From Opitutaceae bacterium (GTDB taxonomy: Bacteria; Verrucomicrobiota; Verrucomicrobiia; Opitutales; Opitutaceae): DNA of 64,000 nucleotides. A program made the translations under genes and the position numbers. Below the pieces are notes generated by a model, which was not told the origin of the DNA, ran no database searches, and saw only the letters and a program-made list of their open reading frames with translations. The DNA lies in the NCBI GenBank assembly GCA_027490995.1, contig JAIXWY010000011.1:1426001-1490000 (forward strand), written 5' to 3'. Shown here in pieces: positions 10,164-17,866 of this stretch (within the stretch, counting starts at the first letter, position 1; the number at the start of each line of letters is the position of its first letter).

Positions 10164-11600
10164 TTAGAGGATGTAGCCGTCCTCACCGTGCTCGCTGACA
10201 TCGAGACCGGCGGATTCAACCTCCGGCGTCGGACGCAGGCCGATGACTGCCTTGACGATATAGGCGATGATCGCGGTGGCAACGACGCTCCAGACGATCG
10301 TGACGCCGATGGCCTTGAACTGCTCGAGGAGGAGTCCGTCCTTCAAGCCGCCCACAACCGAGTTGGCGCGCTCGTCGGCAAACACGCCCGTGAGAATGGC
10401 ACCGAGGGTGCCGCCCACGCCGTGGACTCCGAACGTGTCGAGGGCGTCATCGTAACCAAGGCGGCGCTTCAAGTAGGCGACGGCAAGGAAAGGCACGATG
10501 CCGGCGATGACGCCGATGATCACGGCGGACGTCGGGAGAACGAAGCCCGCTCCAGGGGTGATCACGACCAAGCCGGCCACGATACCCGAGCAGAAACCAA
10601 GGACACTGGGCTGGCCACGGGTGACCCATTCGGCGAGCGCCCAGACAAATCCGGCGGTGGCAGCGGCCAGCGTCGTGGTGGTGAAAGCGTTGGCCGCAAT
10701 GCCGTCGGCACCGAGGGCGGAGCCGGCGTTGAAACCGTACCAGCCGACCCACAGCATGCCGGTGCCGATGGCGCAGAGCACCATCGAGTGCGGCGGCATC
10801 GGCAGCTTGCCGAAGCCATCGCGGCGACCGAGAATCAAGCAGAGCACGAGCGCGCTCCAGCCGGAGGTCATGTGGACCACCGTGCCACCAGCGAAGTCGA
10901 TCGCCTTAATGCCGGCGTTCGGATTCAGCGGACCGCACATGAAACCCGTCGTCGCCCAGACCATGTGAGCGAAGGGGAAGTAGACCGCGAACATCCAGAG
11001 CGCGACGAAGACGAGGATCGCGAGGAACTTCATGCGTTCAGCGATCGCGCCGACGATCAGCGCCGGCGTGATGATCGCGAAGCTCAGCTGAAACATCGCC
11101 CACATCGAGTCAGAGATCCAGTAGTAGCCCGCCCCCGTCTTGCCGGATTCAACCCCGTTCAAGAACGCGTTGGCGGTGTCGCCGATAAACCCGTTCCCCC
11201 CAGAGAAGGACAAACTGTAACCGATGGCCCACCAGAGGATGGTGACCAATCCGGCGATACCCATGCACTGCGCCATGACGGACAGCACATTCTTGCGCCG
11301 CACCAAGCCACCGTAGAACAGCGCCAAGCCCGGCAGGGTCATGAAGATGACCAGCGCCGTGCTCGTCATCTGCCACGCACTGTGACCCGGGCCGGGGCCC
11401 GGGATCTTCGACGCCACGTCCGGCGTGCGGGCGGTGTTGTTCACATAAGCTTCGAGGTCCGCGAGCCGCTGCTCGACCGTCGGCTCAGGCGGCGCAGCCG
11501 GCGCGGCATCGGCCGCCTGAACGGCGGACGCCGCACTCAGGCCGACGAGGAGAAACAAGCCCGCCCAGAGACGGGCTCGACAGTACAGGGTGTTGATCAT
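10164..11600 (-). CDS. amt: ammonium transporter AmtB
   Basis: This 478-residue member of the Amt/Mep/Rh family imports ammonium across the inner membrane. A signal peptide (ends around VQAADAAP) is followed by a ~45-residue extracytoplasmic linker and then 11 predicted membrane helices. Landmarks include FYGGLVRRKNVLS, DFAGGTVVHMTSGWSALV and FGVHGVGGTLGAILTGVF, the last two holding the twin pore histidines. The C-terminal cytoplasmic tail typical for PII binding is present. The gene is first in a two-gene operon with glnB. A candidate sigma-54 promoter lies ~65 bases upstream of the start codon. Confidence 0.96.
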   Translation of the reverse strand: MINTLYCRARLWAGLFLLVGLSAASAVQAADAAPAAPPEPTVEQRLADLEAYVNNTARTPDVASKIPGPGPGHSAWQMTSTALVIFMTLPGLALFYGGLVRRKNVLSVMAQCMGIAGLVTILWWAIGYSLSFSGGNGFIGDTANAFLNGVESGKTGAGYYWISDSMWAMFQLSFAIITPALIVGAIAERMKFLAILVFVALWMFAVYFPFAHMVWATTGFMCGPLNPNAGIKAIDFAGGTVVHMTSGWSALVLCLILGRRDGFGKLPMPPHSMVLCAIGTGMLWVGWYGFNAGSALGADGIAANAFTTTTLAAATAGFVWALAEWVTRGQPSVLGFCSGIVAGLVVITPGAGFVLPTSAVIIGVIAGIVPFLAVAYLKRRLGYDDALDTFGVHGVGGTLGAILTGVFADERANSVVGGLKDGLLLEQFKAIGVTIVWSVVATAIIAYIVKAVIGLRPTPEVESAGLDVSEHGEDGYIL

Positions 11601-11663
11601 GGAGGTGGTGTTGAACTCGGCGTTGAAGAAAAGCGCCTCCCAAGGGAGAGCACACCCCTTCCA

Positions 11664-11678
11664 GCACCTTCCATGCCC
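11664..11678 (-). promoter_or_regulatory. candidate sigma-54 (-24/-12) promoter for amt-glnB
   Basis: On the minus strand GGGCATGGAAGGTGC has the invariant GG and GC dinucleotides exactly ten bases apart, and resembles TGGCACG-N4-TTGC in 9 of 11 fixed positions. It would place transcription start ~50 bases before the amt start codon. Ammonium-transport operons are commonly sigma-54 dependent, which makes it plausible, but it is one motif match. Confidence 0.4.
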
Positions 11679-11737
11679 ATGAATGAAACAATTCGATTGA
11701 TTTTGTAATTTGTCTTAAGTCGCTTTCAAATAATTGT

Positions 11738-11751
11738 TTACGATATCGTAA
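11738..11751. promoter_or_regulatory. 14-bp perfect palindrome upstream of amt (possible operator)
   Basis: TTACGATATCGTAA is a perfect inverted repeat in an unusually AT-rich patch (11690-11760) about 75 bases upstream of the candidate amt promoter. It could be an activator or repressor site; the protein is unknown. Confidence 0.35.
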
Positions 11752-12021
11752 TTCGTGATCTTCCGGCACTTCCAGACGCAGATCAGGCGTTCACGCGGTT
11801 CACGGGCAAAGACCTGACCGGGGCGCAGGCGAACGTGCGGTGGGTCTTGCGGAGGATCGCTCCATCGTCGAGGATGGCCGACTGATCTTCCTACTCGTGT
11901 CGTCCGCTCCTTCGATCCCGCACCGCTCCCGCAGTCTGCCGCTGGCAGTGCGCGGGGTGCCGCATGACTGCGGCACGCTCTTGGCCCGCCGGAGCGTTGC
12001 CAGAGGACGGCGCCTTTCCCG
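11752..12021. other. gap between amt and the DUF2062 gene; no gene seen
   Basis: The whole amt to DUF2062 interval (11601-12021) holds the promoter-like elements above on its amt side. In the remainder I find no convincing reading frame or RNA gene. The only structure is a perfect hairpin, GTGCCGCA-TGAC-TGCGGCAC, at 11957-11976, with no T-run after it, about 45 bases before the DUF2062 start. Confidence 0.5.
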
Positions 12022-12573
12022 ATGAAGCTGCCGATGTGGACTCTCCGCTGGCTGCACCGCAGCCGGCTGTCGCGCAGCCGCCTGAAGGGTACGTTCCTGC
12101 ATTCCTGGCTCGGGGATCGGATCCTCGACAAGGCGCTGTGGCGACCCACCCCGGAGTCGCTCGCGCGGGCTTGGCTGGTCGGTTTTCCGATCACCGTGAT
12201 GCCGTTCCTGCCCGCGCAGACATTGTTTGCGGTGGTGGCCGCGCTGTTCCTTCGCGGCAACCTGCTCTTGGCGATCGCGCTGCAGTATCTCTCCAATCCA
12301 TTCACCGCTCCCGTCCACCTCCCGGCCTGCTACTTTGTCGGCGAGCTCATGCGCGGCCATTCGCCGGTGGCAGTGTGGAAGCATCTTGAGTCAACCCCCA
12401 TGGACCTCCTGACCGGGGGCAGCGTGGCCTCGCTGTACTCGGGCGCGTTCGCACTCGGTATCCTCGGTGGCTCGGTGGGCTATGCGGTGATTCGCAGCGT
12501 CTGGAAGCAACCGGTGAGCATTCGGTCGCGGCCGCGGCGCCATCAAGGTCCGGGATCGCGCGGGCAGCCCTAA
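12022..12573 (+). CDS. DUF2062 domain membrane protein
   Basis: A 183-residue protein with the DUF2062 pattern: an amphipathic basic N-terminus (MKLPMWTLRWLHRSRLSRSRLKG), a short hydrophobic segment around PITVMPFLPAQTLFAVVAALF, the typical RGNLLLAIALQYLSNPFT block and a final membrane helix near YSGAFALGILGGSVGYAVI. The family is widespread, small and membrane-embedded, with no established biochemical function; in other organisms it is sometimes fused to or next to glycosyltransferases. The gene stands alone, convergent with gpsA (39-base gap). The start is supported by the conserved basic N-terminus. Confidence 0.82.
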   Translation: MKLPMWTLRWLHRSRLSRSRLKGTFLHSWLGDRILDKALWRPTPESLARAWLVGFPITVMPFLPAQTLFAVVAALFLRGNLLLAIALQYLSNPFTAPVHLPACYFVGELMRGHSPVAVWKHLESTPMDLLTGGSVASLYSGAFALGILGGSVGYAVIRSVWKQPVSIRSRPRRHQGPGSRGQP

Positions 12574-12612
12574 CGCAAGGACCGGAAGAGACGTGCCTCG
12601 CCGGGTGGCGGG

Positions 12613-13596
12613 CTACTCGCTGCGCAAGCCGCGATTCATCAGCGCGGCCAACACGGCCGCCGGGGGCTTCGCCTCGTAAAGCATGCGGTACACCTCCGCC
12701 AAAATCGGCGCATCAATCCCGCGCTCCAAGCAGAGGCCATGGAAGGATTCCGCCGTGCGGTAGCCTTCAACCACGGAGCGGCTCTCGGCCAGCAGGGCCG
12801 CGACAGTGCGCCCCTGACCGAGGTGCTCGCCGAAGCCCCGGTTGCGGCTCCACGCGCCCGTGCACGTGGCGATCAGGTCGCCGAAACCGCTGAGTCCGTA
12901 GAAGGTCTCAGGCTGGGCACCCAGCGCCGATCCCAGGCGGACCATCTCCGCGACTGCACGGGTCACGAGCGCCGCTTTCGCATTGTCGCCGAGCTTCAAG
13001 CCATCGCAGCACCCGGCCGCGATCGCGTAGATGTTCTTGAGGCATCCCCCAAACTCAACGCCGGCAAGATCGCCGCTCGTGTAAACGCGGAGCGAGCCAC
13101 CGCTGACCTCCGCCTGCACGGAACCAAGATCAAAACCGACCCCCGCCAGCACCATCGCTCCGGGAAGCCCTCGCGCAAACTCCGCGGCGTTGGTCGGCCC
13201 AGCCAATACTCCCACCGCGGCGGACGGCAGGACCGCTCGAATGACTTGCGACGGGCGCAGATGCGTTTCGCGTTCGAGTCCTTTGGTTAGACTAATGAGC
13301 GGCTTTCCCGGCGGCAAAGCCGGTGCGAGCCGCACGAGGGTCTCCCGCAGTGCCTGAGAGGGGCAGGCCAGCAACACCAACCCCGCTTGCGCCAGCGGAG
13401 CGTCCGCCTCAGACCGGATGTGTAAGCCGTCCGGAAACGAAATTCCCGGCAGGTACGCCCGGTTCTCCCGGTCTCGGCGCAGGGCTTCGACCTGCTCCGC
13501 GCGGCGAGGGACCAAGGTCGTGGCATGGCCGCGGCGGCACAGGTGGAGCGCAAACGCGGTTCCCCAGGCCCCGGCTCCGATCACGACGACGTTCAT
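12613..13596 (-). CDS. gpsA: NAD(P)H-dependent glycerol-3-phosphate dehydrogenase
   Basis: A cytoplasmic enzyme reducing dihydroxyacetone phosphate to sn-glycerol 3-phosphate, the backbone for phospholipids. The start at 13596 puts the Rossmann motif VVIGAGAWGTAFALHL at the N-terminus; a longer in-frame extension to 13797 overlaps the upstream regulator gene and looks non-coding. Other landmarks are SLTKGLE, the VLAGPTNAAEFA block corresponding to the usual GPSxAxE, the substrate-site lysine in GGCLKNIYAIAAG and the GLSGFGDLIATCTG signature. At 327 residues it is a normal length. It lies 46 bases downstream of a LuxR-type regulator on the same strand and may share its transcript. Confidence 0.95.
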   Translation of the reverse strand: MNVVVIGAGAWGTAFALHLCRRGHATTLVPRRAEQVEALRRDRENRAYLPGISFPDGLHIRSEADAPLAQAGLVLLACPSQALRETLVRLAPALPPGKPLISLTKGLERETHLRPSQVIRAVLPSAAVGVLAGPTNAAEFARGLPGAMVLAGVGFDLGSVQAEVSGGSLRVYTSGDLAGVEFGGCLKNIYAIAAGCCDGLKLGDNAKAALVTRAVAEMVRLGSALGAQPETFYGLSGFGDLIATCTGAWSRNRGFGEHLGQGRTVAALLAESRSVVEGYRTAESFHGLCLERGIDAPILAEVYRMLYEAKPPAAVLAALMNRGLRSE

Positions 13597-13642
13597 CACC
13601 CGATTGAAGCCGAAGAAACCGCTCCACGGGAAGCCGGATTTT

Positions 13643-14386
13643 TCACTTCCCGGTTCGCCGTCCCGCCCGCCGCCGCTCTCGTTCGCGTCGACCTTGCTCA
13701 ATCTCGTTACGCACCAACTCCCACGCCGGCCGAGAGATCCGCCCATCCGGCAGAATCCGCACCACCCCGAGTTCAAGCGAACGCCGAAAGAGGTCATTCC
13801 GGCTCTGCACCCCGAGTTTTCGCATCAGTCGCTTCCGATGGGAGTGCACGCTTCCCGGTTCCAGCCCCAACGCCCCACTCGCCGCCTTGTCGTCCGATCC
13901 ATCTCCAATCACCGCTAACACTTGCCACTCGGTGGGCGTGAGCATCCTGCCCAAGTCCGGCGGGGATCCGGGTCCGCCGATCAACGCTTCCTGTACGCTC
14001 GGGCTGAGGTAACGTCGACCTTGCGCCGCATGCGCTAACGCCAGCGTGAAGCGCTCGGGTCCATCACCGGCCGGGTCAAAGACCGACACGGAGCGAGTCC
14101 GCCGTAGGAACGCCACCACCTGCGCATCGCGCCGCAACGTCACCGTCAGCAACGCCCGCACCCGCCCCGACGCCACGAGTTCCTGCAGCAGAGGCAGGCC
14201 GTCGTCATCCGCAAGCGATAGGCCCAGGATCGCCAACTCATGACACTCCGCGGCCACCCGACGACGCACGTCGGCAGCCGAACGCTCCACGGTCACCCGC
14301 GCCAAGGGCAATACAACCCTCACCGCATCGCCGAGTAACCGCCCGTAAAGCGCGTCCCACTTCGCCACCAGCACCGCTCCGGTCAC
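13643..14386 (-). CDS. LuxR-type DNA-binding protein with degenerate receiver domain
   Basis: A 247-residue protein. The C-terminal part (about residues 146-210) is a LuxR/FixJ helix-turn-helix: LTPTEWQVLAVIGDGSDDKAASGALGLEPGSVHSHRKRLMRKLGV, with the recognition helix in SVHSHRKRLM. The N-terminal ~120 residues resemble a CheY-like receiver, but the phospho-acceptor position is glycine (G55 in LAILGLSL, where LLDLSL is usual), and the N-terminal acidic pair is missing (VLVAKWD). It therefore probably works without phosphorylation, as a pseudo-response regulator. No histidine kinase lies nearby. The target may include gpsA, 46 bases downstream, but this is only inferred from position. The Arg-rich C-terminal tail is odd. 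Confidence 0.82.
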   Translation of the reverse strand: MTGAVLVAKWDALYGRLLGDAVRVVLPLARVTVERSAADVRRRVAAECHELAILGLSLADDDGLPLLQELVASGRVRALLTVTLRRDAQVVAFLRRTRSVSVFDPAGDGPERFTLALAHAAQGRRYLSPSVQEALIGGPGSPPDLGRMLTPTEWQVLAVIGDGSDDKAASGALGLEPGSVHSHRKRLMRKLGVQSRNDLFRRSLELGVVRILPDGRISRPAWELVRNEIEQGRRERERRRAGRRTGK

Positions 14387-14777
14387 TCGCGCCTCCTCCT
14401 CCTTACCGTCGCACGGAGAGCCAGGCGCCGCCGCGCACCCGCTCCCGTTGTCCGATGCCGCTCACTTTGCCGTTCACGCACTGCCACACTTTCCGGTGTC
14501 CCGAGTCACCCACGCCGCCAATCTCATTCCCTCTCCCACGCCGCCCAGTTCAGGGCAATGCGCTGCGCTCCCTCCCGCGGTATCTCCAAAGAAACACCCA
14601 AACGCAGTGTCGTCGACGGGCGCGCCCGAGGTCTTACCGATCTGCTTCGCTTGCCGATTTTCTCGCGAAACCCCGGAAGTGGGAGAACCGCTAATCCGAC
14701 GCTACGCGCGAGCTTCTCGTATCCGATCGAAGCGTAATTCTCTTGCCGATCCTCTTCGGGTGGATTTCTCCGAAAGG
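14387..14777. other. 391-base divergent gap; no gene seen
   Basis: Lies between the LuxR-type gene (-) and the copper-module genes (+). A frame continues upstream of the small protein from 14448, but its first ~110 residues are Pro/Ser/Arg-rich and lack a family pattern, so I treat it as untranslated. Promoters of both units must be here, but none stands out. Confidence 0.5.
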
Positions 14778-15167
14778 GTGCGTCGCCGTGTGTCACTCAT
14801 CCTCGCCCTGTTCGCGTGGCTTCTCGCCACCGGCAGTCACTTGGATGTAGTCCAGACGGTCGGCTGGGCTCGCATGTTCGCGAGCTACGCCAAGACGATG
14901 TCGCTCACCGAGGCCGCCCGGATGACGTTCGTCTCCGACAACTTCTGCGATGTCTGTACGTTCGTGCAGACCTCAAAGCAGGCCCGCGAGGGGCACGCCG
15001 CGCCGGTCCCCGCCGGCACCTCGAGCACCAAGGTGATCCTCGCGTTCCAGCCCAGCCCGGTCTTCGTGCTGAGCGCTCCCCCGGCCGCACCGTGGCTGGT
15101 GGAGGATCAGACCGCTGACGGCGTCAGCCGCAGCGCCCCGCCGACCCCGCCCCCGCGGGTGGCCTAA
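14778..15167 (+). CDS. small membrane-anchored protein with CxxC motif, upstream of TonB receptor
   Basis: I place the start at GTG 14778, giving 129 residues, because it is followed directly by a basic segment and a hydrophobic helix (VRRRVSLILALFAWLLATGS). After it come WARMFASYAKTMSLTEAARM and a CDVC motif. This general plan (signal anchor, a CxxC, Pro/Ala-rich tail) resembles the DUF2946-like small proteins that precede metal-linked TonB receptors in other bacteria, but I cannot confirm the family. The C-terminus is Pro-rich. It is co-directional with the TonB receptor that begins 255 bases later. A role in metal, probably copper, handling is inferred from the neighbours. A longer start at 14448 is possible. 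Confidence 0.6.
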   Translation: MRRRVSLILALFAWLLATGSHLDVVQTVGWARMFASYAKTMSLTEAARMTFVSDNFCDVCTFVQTSKQAREGHAAPVPAGTSSTKVILAFQPSPVFVLSAPPAAPWLVEDQTADGVSRSAPPTPPPRVA

Positions 15168-15422
15168 GCCACCGCTCCGTCCGGGACGCACCGTGTCCCG
15201 GCTCCGGAGGTTGCGGCCTTCACCTCGCTCGTCCGCTCCGTGCGAACGGCCGAGGTGGAACGATTCGCACTCCCCAAGCCTGCCATGGCTCGGAGTAGGC
15301 GTACGCAACCGCCGGTGTCCCGTCGCGCCTCACGCTGCGCCGGATCGCGTCATGCACGCACCCGCCAGACCAACTCACCGCACAAGGCTCGATGTGCCTC
15401 TCACTCAAAACCTTTCCATTCC

Positions 15423-17639
15423 ATGTTCTTCTCTTCCCGTCTCTCTCTCCCGCTCAGTTTCTTCTCATTCACGATGGCTGCGGTCGCGCAGCCTGTCGTC
15501 CAACTCGACCGCGTCGATGTCATCTCCGAAAAGGAGAAGACATTCTCGCTGCCGATCGACGCCCCCGTCGGCACTGGCTCACGGCTGGGACTCACGCTCC
15601 GTGAGGTCCCCGCGAGCGTGTCCGTCATCACTCAAGAGGTGATGCAGGCCCGCGGCCTGCGCACCGCCGTCGAAGCCGTGGAGGCCGCGGTCGGCATGAC
15701 TGGCGGCACGCAGTTCGGATCGATTCCGACCTACTCCACTCGCGGCTTCGGCGGCAATAACGTGACCATCCTGCGCGATGGCATCCGCCAGAACACGGCC
15801 TCACAGTCGTCCCGCACGATCGATGCTTTCCTGCTCGATCGGATCGAGGTCCTCAAGGGACCCGCCTCCCTCATGTTCGGCGAGGGCGCGGTCGGCGGAG
15901 CCGTCAACTACGTCTCCAAGGCCCCCGACGGCCGCATTCGTCGCGAGGTCGCTGCCAGCGTGGGGCCATGGGGATCCTACCGGCTCGGCGTCGGGACCGG
16001 CGGGCCTCTCGCGAGTCCGGCCCTCGCCTATCGCGTCGACGTGAGCTCCAACGTGACCGATGGCTATCAGGATCGAAATCACCAGGACTACTTCGGTGCC
16101 TCGGCTGCGCTCCGGTGGAAAGCGTCCGAGCAGCTCACGCTGACCTGGTTCACAACGTGGCTCTCCGACTCGGTCGAGAGCTACTACGGTTCGCCCGTGA
16201 TCTACGACTCCGTGATCAACACCACGGTCGCGAACGCCCAGCCGGAGGTGCGGACCTTCAACGCCGCGACCGACCGGATGGTCAACGCGCGGATCGATCC
16301 GGCCGCCCGCCGTACTAACTACAACATCCTCGATAACTACGCCGATACCGAGAATAGTTTTCAGCGCCTGCGCGCCGAACTGCGGCTTTCACCGAGCCTC
16401 GATCTCCGCAGCGAAACCTACGTCGCCACGCAGCTTCTTAAGTGGCGCAACCTCGAGACTAATACGTGGAATCCGGTCACCCGTCTGGTGGCTCGCTCCT
16501 CGTTCCTGCACATTTATCGCAATGATGTCCTCGCCGGCAACCGCACCGACCTCTCCTGGCGGGGCACGATCGCGGGAAAGCCAACGCGGTGGATCGCCGG
16601 GTTCAGCGTGGAGCGTAATGACCAGATCCGCGGCGGCACGCCCGGCGGCGTGCCCACCACGCTGTCGAGCGTCAGCCTCCTGAATCCCGATGTCGGCGTC
16701 GGTCCCGCCGCGCGCTTCCAGAAGACCGCCCGCATCCGGCTGGAGACCTCCGCCGCGTTCGTCGAGAACACCCTCGACCTCGCTCCGAAGCTGCGGCTGG
16801 TCACCGGGCTGCGCACCGATGCGATCCACGTCCAGCGCGACACGCTCGACAATCCCACCGTCACGCCCGCGACGGTGTTCTCGACGTTTCACAAGCGGTA
16901 CCGCCCGTGGACCGGACGCGCCGGTCTCGTGTACGAGGTGTCGCCAGCTCTCAACGCCTATGCGGCCTACAGCACCGCGGCCGAGCCGGTCACCCAGCTG
17001 GTCAGCTTCGGCGCCGCCCAAGCCAACTTTTCACTCCAGCGGGGTCGACAATGGGAGGCCGGGCTCAAGGGCTCCCTGCTCCGTGGACGCGCTGACTTCA
17101 CGCTCGCGCTTTTCGACATCGAAAAGACGGACCTCCTCAGTTCCACGCTCGACCCGGTCACGGGACAGCGCATCAGCCAGCAGATTGGCGCCCAGAACGC
17201 GCGGGGCGTTGAGGCCGCGGTCGCGCTGACGCCCAGCGACGGCTGGAGAATCGAGGCCAACGCAGCCTTCACCGACGCTGCGTTCGCCGACTTCAACGAG
17301 GCTCTCGGCAGCGGCGTGATCTCCCGGTCCGGCAAGCAGCCGCCGAACGTGCCGGAGTGGGTCGCCAACGTCTTCGTGTCGCGACGCTTCCCGGGCGGCC
17401 TCGTACTCAGCGGCGGACCTCGCTACGTCGGCGACCGCTTCGCCAACAACCTCAACAGCGTCGTCGCCGACGGCTACACCACGCTCGACCTCTCCGCCAG
17501 CCAGACCTGGGGCCGCTGGCACGTGACGCTCCGCGGACGGAACCTGCTCGATGAGGAGTACCAGCCGGTGGCCGGAACCACCATGCGCCGCCTCGCCGAT
17601 CCGCGTAGCGTCGAGTTGAGCACGCGCGTGGAGTTCTGA
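15423..17639 (+). CDS. TonB-dependent outer-membrane receptor (siderophore-receptor type; possibly copper)
   Basis: A 738-residue receptor with signal peptide (MFFSSRLSLPLSFFSFTMAA) and mature start near QPVVQLDRVDV. The plug domain is clear: REVPASVSVITQEVMQARGL, TRGFGGNNVTILRDGI and DRIEVLKGPASLMFGEGAVGGAVNYVSK. The 22-strand barrel ends with the expected terminal aromatic (ELSTRVEF). ATG at 15423 is chosen over 15240 because it opens the signal peptide. By sequence type it belongs with siderophore receptors, but the downstream SCO and CusF-like genes suggest a copper or copper-chelate ligand, as for OprC/NosA. The substrate cannot be read from the sequence. Confidence 0.92.
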   Translation: MFFSSRLSLPLSFFSFTMAAVAQPVVQLDRVDVISEKEKTFSLPIDAPVGTGSRLGLTLREVPASVSVITQEVMQARGLRTAVEAVEAAVGMTGGTQFGSIPTYSTRGFGGNNVTILRDGIRQNTASQSSRTIDAFLLDRIEVLKGPASLMFGEGAVGGAVNYVSKAPDGRIRREVAASVGPWGSYRLGVGTGGPLASPALAYRVDVSSNVTDGYQDRNHQDYFGASAALRWKASEQLTLTWFTTWLSDSVESYYGSPVIYDSVINTTVANAQPEVRTFNAATDRMVNARIDPAARRTNYNILDNYADTENSFQRLRAELRLSPSLDLRSETYVATQLLKWRNLETNTWNPVTRLVARSSFLHIYRNDVLAGNRTDLSWRGTIAGKPTRWIAGFSVERNDQIRGGTPGGVPTTLSSVSLLNPDVGVGPAARFQKTARIRLETSAAFVENTLDLAPKLRLVTGLRTDAIHVQRDTLDNPTVTPATVFSTFHKRYRPWTGRAGLVYEVSPALNAYAAYSTAAEPVTQLVSFGAAQANFSLQRGRQWEAGLKGSLLRGRADFTLALFDIEKTDLLSSTLDPVTGQRISQQIGAQNARGVEAAVALTPSDGWRIEANAAFTDAAFADFNEALGSGVISRSGKQPPNVPEWVANVFVSRRFPGGLVLSGGPRYVGDRFANNLNSVVADGYTTLDLSASQTWGRWHVTLRGRNLLDEEYQPVAGTTMRRLADPRSVELSTRVEF

Positions 17640-17866
17640 CGCCGAGCCCACCGTTCACGCATCCTCGCCACGATGCGATTAGCCCAACCTCGCCGCCATC
17701 TGAACGCACTCCGCTCCCCCGGCGCGACGCACCCCAAAGCGCCGCGCCGGGGCCACTGCGCCTGGATGTGTCGGCGAGGGGATCAGAGTTCGCTCACTTG
17801 CAGAGCCACGCGGCTCGAGTAACGTTTTGACCAGCCATCCACGGGCAACCGGGTTGGCGACCGACC

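Noticed and set aside
11957-11976. Perfect GTGCCGCA-TGAC-TGCGGCAC hairpin
   Set aside because: Not a terminator: no T-run and no upstream gene on either strand ends there; could be chance.
15168-15422. Possible cobalamin riboswitch before the TonB receptor
   Set aside because: I looked for the conserved B12-box pattern and did not find it.
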